From: Panaeolus papilionaceus
Taxonomy: Eukaryota > Basidiomycota > Agaricomycetes > Agaricales
Assembly: GCA_015501605.1 (NCBI GenBank)
Contig: JADNRZ010000025.1
Span: 575,592 to 639,591 of the forward strand
DNA length: 64,000 nucleotides
Reading direction: 5' to 3'
The stretch's first letter is position 1, and every line of letters starts with the position of its first letter. Below, piece after piece: positions 21,731 through 32,627 of this stretch. The translations under genes were made by a program, and so were the position numbers. A model generated the notes under the pieces. The model was not told where the DNA came from and searched no databases. It saw only the letters and a list, made by a program, of their open reading frames with translations.

Positions 21731-22949
21731 ATGGCATCTAGCACATCAATCATTTTGGACGTCAAAGAAATTGCAGACAAAAAGCTCGACAAAAACAAGG
21801 ATATCATTATTGCGTATGGTCACGCTTATTAACGTATTTCGACGGAAATGAACTAATATGCGAAGAGACATTTAGATTTTTAGGGCCTACTGGATCTGGT
21901 AAAAGTCACGTATGTGTATCACTTACTTTCAAGAATTCTGATACCAGTACTCTAATGCCCTATTGCTCTATATTGTAGCTCATCGATACACTCACTGGAC
22001 AAACCAATCAACCCCAGCAGCGCTCGGGCTCACAGCTGGAATCAAAGACGCAACAGGTGCAGGCAACCCGATTAGTACGCCGTAGTACGAGTTCAGTTCC
22101 AGGCTCAGTGCCATCGGAGCGGCGTATTGTGCTGGTTGATACTCCTGGATTCGATGATACTCATCGTTCAGATATGGAGATTCTGCAGCTGATCGCTGCG
22201 TGGCTGAAGAAGACGTACGTCTCACCATTCTAGTTCCATCGAAAAGAGATGCTTTAATTGAACTTACATTCCACAACAGATATGAAGGAGACATCAAGCT
22301 CAAAGGAATTGTGTATACCCACAGAATCACGGACAATAGGATGAGCGGCTCACCGCATCGCAATCTACGCATGTTCAAAGATCTTTGTGGGGACGATGCG
22401 GCCTCTCGAGTCGTTTTCGCGACGACAATGTGGGATAGGCTCACCTCTACGGGCGAGCAAACGGCCAAAAGCAGGGAAAAAGAGCTCATGGATATGTTTT
22501 GGCGGGTAACGATCTGTGCACAATCTGTCGTTGTTCATTGCATTAACCTATTCGCTCTTCTACTTTAGCCTATGATGAACCTTAACTCTCGAACGGCTCG
22601 ATTTTTGAACACGGAGGTTTCAGCGTGGCAGATGATTGAGCACTTGATCCCTCAGGATGGCCAGGAGACACAGATTCAGTTCGAGATGGTCGACAAGCAT
22701 CGAAAAGTGAAGGAAACGAAAGCTGGGATAGCGCTTCTGCGGGGGTTGCAGGAGGTCCTGAAGGAACAGCAAATGGCTCTTGGTCAGCTTGAAGCATCCT
22801 CTGCGAGGAGCTCAAACCAAGCTGCGGTTAAGGCTCAGATGGAACAGATCCAAGATGCTATTCAGAATACTACTCACGACATTCAACAGCTCAAGATTCC
22901 TCTCGCGCGGAGACTGCTTAGCTTCTTCATGTGTGGTGTCATTCATTAA
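21731..22949 (+). CDS. P-loop GTPase of the AIG1/septin-like fungal group
   Basis: Five exons, 21731-21813, 21876-21909, 21979-22214, 22280-22505 and 22569-22949, give about 319 residues in a continuous frame. G1 motif FLGPTGSGKSH (about residue 33) follows a typical DIIIA lead-in. The G3 motif is LVDTPGFDDT. A KGIVYTHRITDNRM stretch and FATTMWDR in the G4 position are typical of a family of agaricomycete GTPases. The C-terminal third is a Gln/Glu/Lys-rich predicted coiled coil ending in a hydrophobic SFFMCGVIH tail that might touch membrane. The first P-loop exon is only 34 nt. The substrate is inferred to be GTP; the role is unknown, though adjacency to a NACHT gene is suggestive. Confidence 0.85.
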
Positions 22950-24873
22950 CTGGATAGATGTTGTTTGCTCATTTATTTATTTCAGTCGATCCTAACGACT
23001 TGATTTATTATTTGAAGCCCGAGGTCACATATTTTATTATTAAGGGTTTTGTTGCCTTAAATATTATTGAGTATTCAGCTATGATGTTGGGAGTCGTCCC
23101 TTATCTTAATACTCTGAGATTGATCAACCATGAGCTCTGAAGGCTTTTCAAGATTCGCGCGCGGATACAACATCGACTCAGAAGGCTAGTTTGCTGCAAA
23201 CATCCGACTTCGCATCATGACGTTCATGAAAAGCGAGAGATGTACAAAGTACAATCATTTAACGAGAAAAAATTATGAAGCCGAGTAAACAAGGACAGCT
23301 ATGCTACACTAGCAAAAAACTGTTAACGATGGCAGCATAATGAAATCAAAATAGGCATCGATCTCGGAGATTGCTGCTCAACAGCAGGTTAGTCACGCCA
23401 CGACTTGAATGACACTGCGTTAAGGCATCAGATCGAGCCTTTTTATATTGGGGGCAGACAATGACGAGCTCCGCCGAGGTAGGGGAGTATCCTGATTACG
23501 AGCAGAAGAGCGGCGTCCACGTCGATTTGCCGAGGAACGAATAGACTTTCTCGAGGTATGAATAGGGGATATTTTGGTGTGCGCCCATTTGTTCCCCATT
23601 ACACCAGCTTGATCGGATGCGACAGCCACATTGAACTTAAAATCTTCACGCTGGGCTTCAGTTTCTTATAGACCTCGGTTTAGTTATTTTCGAGGCAGAT
23701 CCAAAGAGATATTGACCGACGCAAGAGGCAGGGTTGTGCTGGGGATAGGATCTGGCCCCTAGGCCCAATGTTTTACCACGCTTTCGAGTTCTATCTCCAA
23801 CGGATCTCCTTCACTCCAACCCCCCTTTCTCTCTCTTCGATTCGTAAGTAGTAAAGCCCCCCATTTGCTTTCATACGGGTCATAATTACAGAAGTGGTTG
23901 AAAATCTCCTATCCGTAAGTTCAGCGCATGTAAGCATTGGTTGCGATACCATCCTGCACTTGGATGAAAGCCATGACCTAGCACAGCAGTCGTGGCATAT
24001 TCGGCGGCCCCTTCGAATTTTGGCATCCCACTGGTTCCAATACTCCTATTGGTGGCTCCGCCTGCGTTCGTCATGCAGAGCGTTGATGAGCCGCCCGCCC
24101 ATCTACCTCCGTTTTCACGTTTTGGACTATTTCAGCGACTCACTGCTCACGCGCCTATGCCACGGTATCAGTATCGCGCTCACACACACACGCTATCACA
24201 CCCGCACTACCTACCACACTCTAAATTTTCATACGACTTCTTTTCATTCATTTATTCAAAAATCCCTGTTCCATTTTTGTTTCTTTGTTTCGTATGTCAA
24301 CCTCCATCATTTTCATTCTCTTTCTGATGTTGTAGATATTTTCTCTGGTAGCTACTTTGTCACTTGTATACTGGCTTACCAGGTCAACTGGATCATTCTT
24401 ACCTCCCCAGATTTCGTGTCTGAGCTTCGTATCCGTCTCGTTTCGTCTTAGCAGTCATACCAGTCGCCATCTGGTTCGTTTCCACTCGTATTTCGTCGTC
24501 TCTCGGTCCCTCAGCGCCGCCAGCCGTGTCTGGTTCGTTTTCTTGGTTTTTCCTCGTCTCCCAGTTGTCCTATGTAGCCACCGTTGTAGGCTTTCGTTAC
24601 CTGTTGCCGCCGTCGTCGTTTTTCGTCTTTAGTCAATTCCAGCGTTCATATACCGCCTCGTTTTGTCCCTCAGCATCGCCGTCGCTAGCCTAAACGTTAA
24701 CCCCTCTCCAACGCCTCAGTCACCTTCTTCTAACCTCAGCTCTCCGGACCCCACGTACTTGCAACCGAGCGCACATCACTCACCCCACTCACCTTGTACT
24801 ATCACACTCCGACTCACCATCCCATTTTATTTTATTTTTTGTTTCCATTCAATGTCCCACCGTAGCGCGCTCA
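22950..24873. other. intergenic, low-complexity, no gene supported
   Basis: About 1.9 kb. From 24,000 the plus strand becomes C/T-rich with CA and CACT runs (CACACACACACGC at about 24,181). Open frames here have no domain or splice pattern that I can support. Confidence 0.5.
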
Positions 24874-25251
24874 TCAGCGTACCATGTCAGGATATTGAAA
24901 TCCCTGGACTCGAAGTGTTTCCAGCTGGAGGGGGGTATCGAGTATCGGAGGAAAGGACACTGCCAAACAAGAGCATGCAATGGGGAAGAGTTGCACAACA
25001 GCGGCGAGAGTGGTGAATGCGGTACACGCTATGAATATTCCTAGCACAGCACCCTGTTCTATTGAAGTATGGTTCAGGGATGGATGGGAAGTCTCAGTTG
25101 CGGTGTTGGATGCTATGCTATCTGTCGGGGTAGTTGGTAGGCGCGTTATAGGGTTGTTTTCTGAAAGACTGATGTAACTGCACCAAAGGTACCAGCGATA
25201 TCGATTATGGTCAGCGACATAGATTTGATGGCAAATTGCAGTGCGCGTCAT
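24874..25251 (-). pseudogene. relic of a single-pass membrane protein related to the 55-59 kb genes
   Basis: A minus-strand frame has a Thr/Ser/Pro-rich extracellular-type segment followed by EQGAVLGIFIACTAFTTLAA. That is close to QGTVIGIAIACTAIIILI in the gene at 55,586-56,570 and so marks the same transmembrane segment. The basic stop-transfer and PPAYS-type tail that follow in the intact genes are missing, and no good ATG is in place. Upstream exons were not found. Probably a fragment. Confidence 0.5.
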
Positions 25252-25338
25252 GGGCAGGAGCTGAAATGGGATATTGAGCGGAGGGAAAGTTACGAGTCCT
25301 ATTATAGGACGAGTTTTGCTCTTCGTTTTTGTAACGCT

Positions 25339-25440
25339 TTAGCAAGTGATCTTGTGATGGCCCATCATGATGGTTGCCGCATATTGCCGTGCTCTCTGTC
25401 CGCCCTCTGGTAACGCTTCAGCAAGTGATGTAGTGATGGC
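25339..25440. repeat. short local duplication
   Basis: TAACGCTTTAGCAAGTGAT...GTGATGGC at about 25,331 is repeated as TAACGCTTCAGCAAGTGAT...GTGATGGC at about 25,411, followed in both by a CTGCCGCATAT-like word. An 80-bp imperfect tandem copy with no known role. Confidence 0.4.
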
Positions 25441-25664
25441 TCTTACGGAAACTGCCGCATATCCTACAGCTATACATATATTTATTATTTGTCCTATTCC
25501 TGATCCAATAAATCTAATAAATGCCACGTCGCCCTCTCTTGCTCTCTTCTTCATAAGATATCCCCTATCGCGCCACTTTGTAAATATCCAAAAATTAATT
25601 AGATCTTCTTATATTGACCTGAGTGAAAAAATGGGTTTTCCACCTCACTTTCGTCTCTGCCATC

Positions 25665-27166
25665 ATGAACATTGACCAGTTTATGCATTTGCAGAATTCC
25701 TCTCCCGCTGCTCTTGATATGCTTAGAGATTGTATTTCGTCCAGCGCTTCCCCACCATATTTTTTAGCCGCCAATGGGTTTGACGATGGTGACGTAAACG
25801 GTCAAGACAGCACAGATGAAGACGGCGATGCTATTTATCACTTTGGTTTGGGTTTTCATTGTGGCCAGGTTCTCAATTTCCGCCTCACCGATTTGTCCAA
25901 CTCTTCCGCCGAGTTTGAAGTCACCTTGTTTGGTGCTATTTCTTCCCGCGTGCTTCATGCGTCCGTTTTATGCTGTCCAGGTGAACGCAGTATCACAGCC
26001 ATCAAATCTGTTCGGTTTTGTTTTTCGTATTCCATCCTATTGATCTGACAATAGAGTCTTTAGACCCTCGACCATAACAGCTACATCCACGATATTTTTG
26101 ACGTTTATCTGCCTCAAAATGCTAGTGACACCATGGCTGTTGCCTTCAGGTATCAGTTCGATCAAATTGAACAAATTGCTGCTGCCGTCGCTCGCTTTTC
26201 GCAGGTAAGATCATAAATGTTGTTAATCTCTCTTAACACTGACTTTCTTTTTTTTCGTTCGTGGTCTTTAAGACGCAGCCCCCTGTTTTTGGTCCTGTCT
26301 CCGTTCATGAGCCTGCCTTTCAAATTGTTGGGCCCCCAATGTGGAAGGTGTGATAGTACTTGAGTGCGGTTAATGAACTGTTCACTAATCACCATTTCTT
26401 CTAACATTTCAGATAGGTAGTGGTTCTGCCTCTTGCCCTATTTCTCTCCCAGATCGCGAGCCCATTTCCAATGATAATGACCCTAGTTACCCACCAGATG
26501 CGTTTTATGATATCAACCAAAAGCTCCAGCCTACTTTTCAAGCCTTTGAAACTTTATTGATGAACAAAACCCTCGCCATCTTCCAGGGTAAGATGAGATT
26601 CTGGTACAGTGCACCACTGTCATGTGATACACCAAATCTGGAAATTGACCTTCCAAGCCCAATATTGCAGAATATAATTAAGTGATGTCTAGATACAACA
26701 GGTTGGGTAGATATAGTACATAGATACATAATTGAAAATGTTAAAAGCATTGAACAATATAACTTTGTTGTCTTTCAATCTGCAAAATCACAGTGTATCA
26801 TAGGGTGGTGGGCAAACTACACCAGAAAACACCTTATTTTCATTGGACTAGTGTATGAGAAGTAGGGCCCTGAGAATTATAGTTTTAAAAAAAATCAATT
26901 AAGCCTATCTACTAGGTGCGAATACAAGTTATTTCATAACCATTCGTGAAGAATTGGCGAAATTATAAGTGATACAAAAAGTGTATCATACGGTGGTGGT
27001 GTATCATGAGACGGTGCGACACTGTATTCAGGTGAATCTTGCTTGGTGTGTCTTTTTGCTCTGTCAACAGATTTAATCTGGTCTCACGTCTTTTTTTAAA
27101 AATAACACTGCTGAAGACCTTCCGTTTCTTCGCTGACAACATCAAGCTTGTGGGCGCCCCAATGTG
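25665..27166 (+). pseudogene. unrecognised repeat-associated gene, paralogue I (interrupted by a MITE)
   Basis: Begins MNIDQFM followed by Ser-rich SSPAALDMLRD, and runs through several exons with small introns. It is colinear with the gene at 44,166-45,177: MDLDQFM start, LTD...FxxTLFG, IHDIFDVYLPQNAS versus IHEILQIALPVNAS, PPVF...VGPPMWK versus PPVF...VGPRAYK, SNDNDPSYPPD versus TDNNNPYFPPD, and a last exon FRFFADNIKLV versus FYFLANEIRVI. The fifth exon is split by the element at 26,605-27,026. Phase between the first and second exons is not resolved. No known domain is recognised. Being a paralogue is seen; function is unknown. Confidence 0.6.
26605..27026. mobile_element. MITE with terminal inverted repeats and TA target duplication (Tc1/mariner-like ends)
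   Basis: Terminal repeats of about 29 bp start TACAGTG...GTGATACACC at 26605 and end GGTGTATCATGAG...CACTGTA at 27026. The outermost TA on each side is the target duplication, giving a 418-bp element between TAs. CAGTG ends and TA duplication are typical of Tc1/mariner-superfamily elements. Internally the words GTGTATCAT and GGTGGTG recur. It carries no coding capacity. It sits inside an exon of paralogue I: removing it with one TA rejoins TTC TGG TAT TCA GGT, which is colinear with the paralogue at 45,040. Confidence 0.8.
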
Positions 27167-27777
27167 ATCTCGTGTATTTGCTTACAAATCATGTATAAAT
27201 TACTTCCTTATGATGTCATGTTCCCCTTGTCCACCTATGCTAAATTTCTAAGTCGCATTTTTTATTCGTTGTATGACTGTAGCATGCCATAGCTATCTGC
27301 TTAACCATTTGCTAATGGCTACAATATCATTTGTTCTCCTTTTTTGTTCATCACTGACACTAGAGCACTATTTTTATGCACACGTGGTGTTTGTACATAT
27401 TTTGGTGCGTTACGATTCAGAAAATTAGACACCTCACTCAAAAAGGTAGCATTCTCTTATGGAGCCACTCCATGTTGAATCAATTCGAGAACATCTTTGT
27501 TGTGCTGGAAACACATTTTGTAGTTCTCTTTCCCAATTCTCTACCATGCCGCCCTCTGCCCTGTCGATGGATGTATTTGTAAAAGCCTCGGATTATTTTG
27601 ACCCTCTCTGGATTCATCCTGCGGAATCCAGTTATCGAAATCATGTTGGACTCCCTGCCCACCATCAGTCTTCGTCAAAATCTCCACCTCCTCACTGAGC
27701 ACAAACCTTTGACAGCATTATATATATTGATGATCGCTGTTCACTGTCCATCACATTTCCCCCAACAATAGCCTGAT
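27167..27777. other. intergenic, no gene supported
   Basis: A Pro/Ser-rich frame around 27,459-27,698 is open, but it has no convincing exon links or motif. The rest is AT-rich spacer. Confidence 0.4.
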
Positions 27778-29231
27778 ATGTTGCTCCCTAATTATGCGGT
27801 GAACTTCTCAATGTCCATCGTTGCTTTTATCTCCTCTCTTCATAACATCAATATCCACCCAGCAGTACAATTAATTGCGGTCATATCTGCATTTCCTCTT
27901 CTTTCGTTTTCTTTGCCACTCCCTGTTTCTTGTTGTGTGGAAGTCGGTGGTCAGTCGGTGCTTACCACAACTTCTAATCTATTCAATCCCGCTCTGCTGT
28001 CAGATGTACACCCCTTGGAAGTGTGAGTAGGGTTTCATCTTGTTTCGTTTCTCCAATGTCTTCAAAAGCTTTTACTTATACTTCCTCCCTAGGTTGACTG
28101 CAAAGAGGATTTCCAATGTGTTTTTGTCGTTTCTTGACCTTCGCACGTTGTTTGCTTGGGAACAGGTGTGCCGCCGAACCCACCATGCCGTCAACGACTA
28201 CATTTCGTTTGCCTATAGCATTGGGCCATACCTCTCCCCCTTCTTCCCTGATGAAGACTCTTGGCATGCATTCCGTCAACTTCAGTTGGAAACAGACTTC
28301 CTTGTTTGTGGCCTGCCTGTCCTGTACTACTTTGACTGCTTACAGCTTCCACGTCGTTGCGACCTCGATGTATTTGTGAACAAGGAATTCTCGACACTTG
28401 TTTGTGATCGTCTCCGTGCTATTGGTTTCCTCGCTGACCCAAATTCACTCCTGTCTTATCTCCATGGTTCAATGCGCGCAAATGCTACCAATGATAATGG
28501 TTGCTCGACTGTTATTTTTGCCGACGTTTTCATCTGGCCAGGTTTACATTGCAAAACTATCTGCGTATTTACATGCTCTGATGGTCCGTTGCAATCAATA
28601 TTGGACTTTACCAGCAGTAAGTTTCTTTTCGTCACCTTATAAGAGTCTTCCTCATTTTGTCTCAATCACCAGCAATTTACATGAATTTCTTCTCCTATCA
28701 TGCTGCATACTCCCTTTTTGCTCGTGCTACGCTTGTAGAGCATCACGGTATTGTCACTTCACCTACAGCTTCCGAACAGACATTCATTTATCGATTCAAT
28801 CACACTCAATGGTCCATGGCCTACCATCTGCCTCCAAGCGAAATGGAATCCATTTGTACCTCTGCATTTCGATCTGGTGGAAGATTTGTGGGCGACAACA
28901 AGTGCTGGACAATTTGTTTTGATAACAAGCAGTCATTGGTTGAGGGAAATTTGTGGACAGTGAATTATAGAGAAATGGACTTCATGGTGATGGATCTCAC
29001 ATATGGACGCCTTGTCTGTCCTGCGTTTACACACACATACACTACGTGCGATTCTAGGCTGGCTGACATCTTGTTTGATCTCTTTGTACCAGGACACTTT
29101 TCTTCACCTGAAGGGTAAGCTGTTGCACCACTTTTGTTTTACGGTTGTTAACAATCATTTACAGGATAGCTGGCACCCAGGACTCAAGGCTAAGAGATGT
29201 CATTCGCAATCTTTTCTCAAATGTGCAGTAG
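27778..29231 (+). CDS. F-box-like / nucleotidyltransferase-fold protein, paralogue 1
   Basis: Four exons join in frame: 27778-28022, 28093-28616, 28673-29114 and 29165-29231, 425 residues. Around residues 75-115 is an F-box-like stretch (RISNVFLSFLDLRTLF...V) beside the first intron. The core has DFLVCGLPVL and then RRCDLDVFV at about 190, which corresponds to the G-S...D-x-D nucleotidyltransferase motif, although here the GS is degraded to CGLP. A later segment, DFTSTIYMNFF...YSLFARATL, is typical of a large basidiomycete-specific family. The neighbouring gene at 29,606 is a clear paralogue. The catalytic motif looks impaired, so an enzymatic role is doubtful. The family is widely expanded and uncharacterised as far as I know. 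Confidence 0.7.
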
Positions 29232-29605
29232 TCCGTAAGGTAGTCATCCCTCATTTGATTATGAAATTTTTCGAGTCTGATTTCATAGTTTATCCCATGT
29301 TAGCTTCAGATTCCCGTGTTTATATTAAACAAGTTCTACTGCGCCATTTCCCTTTTTGCTTAGATTCATGCAACGTTTTGCTTTATTTAATTAATCGTCT
29401 CACTTCACATCTTTTTATTGTGACCTTTATACCCCACGTTTTGTGCTTCGCCCAACGAATTACTAGTGACACAATATTTGCATCTTCTTTGTCCAATATA
29501 CCCACCTCCAGAACGCTGATGAAGATTTACAACAATGCAGCCCCTTATCGCTTCCTTTTCATCTTCCTGAAAAATCACTATTCCCGACCACATCTCTGAT
29601 CCCTG

Positions 29606-31051
29606 ATGATTTTGTTGTATATATTGTCTGCTCTTCCTGTTGTGCTCCTTATCGCTATGTGGTCCCCTTCGTCCCCTCTTTCCCCAAACATGGACTTTAT
29701 TCTCTCCTCTCCTATCGATGACAAATGTGTTATGGAGATGGAGACCGATTCTGCTAATGCTCTGTACTACGAATATCTTGACGAGGAGCTTTCAGCGATT
29801 AACCACTATATGGAATCAAGCATGCCAAAACTCCTGTCCCCACCCATTGTTCTTGCCAATAGTGAGTCCCTTGTATGTATTAATGTTCTCTGAATGACAT
29901 ATTTTATAGATGGTGCCCTTCGCCTCTGTGAACTCAATACCAACCTCCTACAATTTTTCTCAATGGATATGTTGATTTCTTGGAGTCGTGTTTGTTCCAC
30001 AACTCGCTGTTCCGTCAGCAGCGCTCTGGAGCGTCTATTCAAGGCTGAGCCTTGGCTTCGCCATGTTCTTTTAGCTTCCGAGATATATGGCTTCCGTTAC
30101 ATGCTAAACAAAACCCAGGCCGTGGTTTCGGGATCCGTTGCTCTACAGTGCCTCATTCGGGAACATTTCACCAATGTGGATGACCTTGATGTTTATTGCT
30201 GTAACAGTTCGTTTTCAGAGTGGCTGGATTACCTTTCTCAGCTCGGGTTCTCATTGGACATGAATAGTGTTAAAGACTACAGTCACCAGCGCAGTCCTGA
30301 TGGTGAACCCATTTTTGACTGGATTGGAACATTCAGCAGGTCTGGATGGACAACCAAACTTCAGCTCATTGTATGTAAGAATTCCCCCCTTGAAGCTGTT
30401 ATGGGCTTTCACTCAAGTACATGGTTCATCTCTGTCAATGCTCTTGTCATGCTCATCTTTTTTGCAGCTGTTGTTGTCAATATTATGACAGGCACCCACA
30501 TTTACTGTGCATTTCCGAAGGCTACGCTTTGTCAAAAAATCAGCCTCATTATTTGCAGTGCTCGCCATCTTGTGGACATGCCCTATCTACAAAAATATGC
30601 CTCTCGTGGTTACGAGATTGTCCATCATGGCGCGCCTGGCACTTTTGAAACCTGTCATGCAACTTTTCCAAGCAGTGTCCGTCACTTTGGCGATTCACTG
30701 TCGCTCAAATTACAGCTTCACCCTGTCCTCCCCGATATTTTTCAAAGTGTTGAACATGTGGAGTCGCAGTATTGGAGCTTGAATTTCATACTTTCCAGGA
30801 AGCAGAAGTGGTTGGCATTCGTCTGTTATCATATGTTCTGCACACCTGACCTTCAGCTTGCGCACATGGTCCCATCCAGTCGAATTGCTAAAGCACTCGA
30901 CATCATTGTGCAGAGTGACCTCTCTGACTCCCCGACTCATACGTAAGTGATACCCCTTACCGCTCTTTAGTCCTTTCGCATATTTTAACACCTGTCCACT
31001 AGGAACTGTGACTGTCTGCTTGTTGATATAATGCAAGCCATGTATTCTTAA
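29606..31051 (+). CDS. F-box-like / nucleotidyltransferase-fold protein, paralogue 2
   Basis: Four exons in frame: 29606-29861, 29910-30416, 30468-30942 and 31003-31051, 428 residues. Same plan as paralogue 1, but with better kept signatures. There is an F-box-like helix pair near residue 100 (QFFSMDMLISWSRVCSTT), then VSGSVALQCL at about 158 and DDLDVYC at about 177, the G-S...D-x-D pattern of the DNA polymerase beta-like nucleotidyltransferase fold. The family segment is FHSTVVVNIMTG...YCAFPKATL. The start could instead be an ATG at 29,656 or 29,689. A third acidic residue of a catalytic triad is not obvious. The gene lies 375 bp after paralogue 1 on the same strand, consistent with tandem duplication. 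Confidence 0.7.
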
Positions 31052-31708
31052 GTCGTTTGGTATCTGCTTATCCATTTCTTGCCTCCTTGGAGCACAGGGC
31101 TATGTTGTCACTTGTATATCGCATTCATTGTTCCTCGTTTTCTTGTAACATCACCCACTGCATCCAGATAAATATTAGACATAATAGACAACTTGTCCTT
31201 TTGTTCACAAGTAAACGCTTTTGTCCTAGTCTATATCTTTAATTGAGTTCTCTTTAGCAGCGGTTACGTGCTGCTAATCCCCTCACTAGGAAAATTTACC
31301 CTGACTTCTCAATGCCCTCCTCTTCCGAAGTCATCCACGTGTCGCAATCTTCCTTTCACCACCACGGCTAATCTGTGTGCTAGACTCACATATCGTTTCC
31401 CAATTAATTCTGATTTGATATCGAGCCATCGACGCTATCGCTTCGACTTTGCAGTCTTGTCCTGAATGGCCCTCCTGTTTCAGGAAGCGCTCTATGCATT
31501 TTTCTTATATCAAAGTGCTTCTGTTGGGCATATGATTTCTTTATTGAGAAATACTACTACTAAACACATTTATCGCATTTAAGTGCTATCCCTCTAAAGG
31601 AAAAAGTGAATTAGAAGACATCTGTATTGCCGAGGACCACAGTATCAAGTTCAGGGAATTAATGCATGTCCCCGTTCATGTGCTCTGAACATCGTACTTG
31701 CTCTTAAG
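31052..31708. other. intergenic, no gene supported
   Basis: AT-rich spacer between paralogue 2 and the next open frame. Short frames only. Confidence 0.4.
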
Positions 31709-31818
31709 ATGTCACTTCCGCCCACTCATCTATTCCTTTGCGTCATTTGCTACTGCCTATCTGTGAGTCCCTTTTCAATTTTTATTATCATAGCCCTCAT
31801 CATTTGTGTAGGTGCTGC

Positions 31819-32373
31819 ATGGCTGAATGCACCACAGCCCCCAGAGTTCCAAGAAAGGTTTTGGGTTTTTCCTGTAAATCTTTGCCCTTTGAATCAACAC
31901 GATTTCGTCAGTATGCAACATCAACTGAGCTGTGCTATGAACCCTTTTGCATCTGGGACGGTCAAGCACCATATCTCATTACACTCAAACATCAGGCAGG
32001 CGGCCTCCTTGGTGTTGTGGACAGCCTACATGGGCACCGTTTGCGCCTTCTGCAGGAATACGAGTTCGACTGCTTGGGACACTATTCTGTGTATCCTCTT
32101 GCTGCATTTGATTCTGAGCTTTGTAGCGAGCTCCGATTGTTAATGGAGGAATGGCGTGCTCTATCCCACTCTGTTCAACAATTGGATGCAGGAGTGGGCA
32201 TTTTCTCACAGCTCAGTACATTGCTTCGTGATATGAATATGATAATGTGCGACCATCATCAACAATGGTTAGCCATTTGTATTGTCGCATTGTTGCAGGA
32301 TAGACAAGCTATTGACGAGGGGGGGAATGCATTCTTAGAGCTGTTTGCACGCAGATGGGGCCAGGTGTATTGA
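31819..32373 (+). CDS. unrecognised 184-residue protein
   Basis: An open frame from the ATG at 31819 (MAECTTAPRV) to a TGA at 32371. A candidate upstream exon (31709-31762 with a GTGAGT donor) does not join in frame, so the ATG at 31819 is the safest start. The middle has an aromatic-rich stretch (IWDGQAPYLITLKHQAGG, LLQEYEFDCLGHYSVYPL). The C-terminal half is helical and Leu-rich. No family recognised. It lies directly upstream of the Helitron gene and might be part of that element's cargo, but nothing proves it. Confidence 0.45.
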   Translation: MAECTTAPRVPRKVLGFSCKSLPFESTRFRQYATSTELCYEPFCIWDGQAPYLITLKHQAGGLLGVVDSLHGHRLRLLQEYEFDCLGHYSVYPLAAFDSELCSELRLLMEEWRALSHSVQQLDAGVGIFSQLSTLLRDMNMIMCDHHQQWLAICIVALLQDRQAIDEGGNAFLELFARRWGQVY

Positions 32374-32627
32374 TTGATGTCCTAAACATGGTCATTTTGA
32401 AAAAATACATGCATATATATGTAGTTCATCATCTCTCCAATATTATATGTACCCCGAGACATCCGACACATTAGAATATATTTATTTTGTCGTGCGTCTA
32501 TTCATTTGTGTCAAGTTCAAGTGAAATTCAAATTCAAATCAGATGCGGAAAAGTGGTCACATGAATGCTTATGTGAGTTCGTATAATTTTGCCCGGTTTT
32601 AGATAATTGTATGTATATGTTTGGTAA

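Noticed and set aside
21992..22489. 165-codon minus-strand open frame
   Set aside because: Lies antisense to the spliced GTPase gene, which has strong motif and splice support; no motif of its own.
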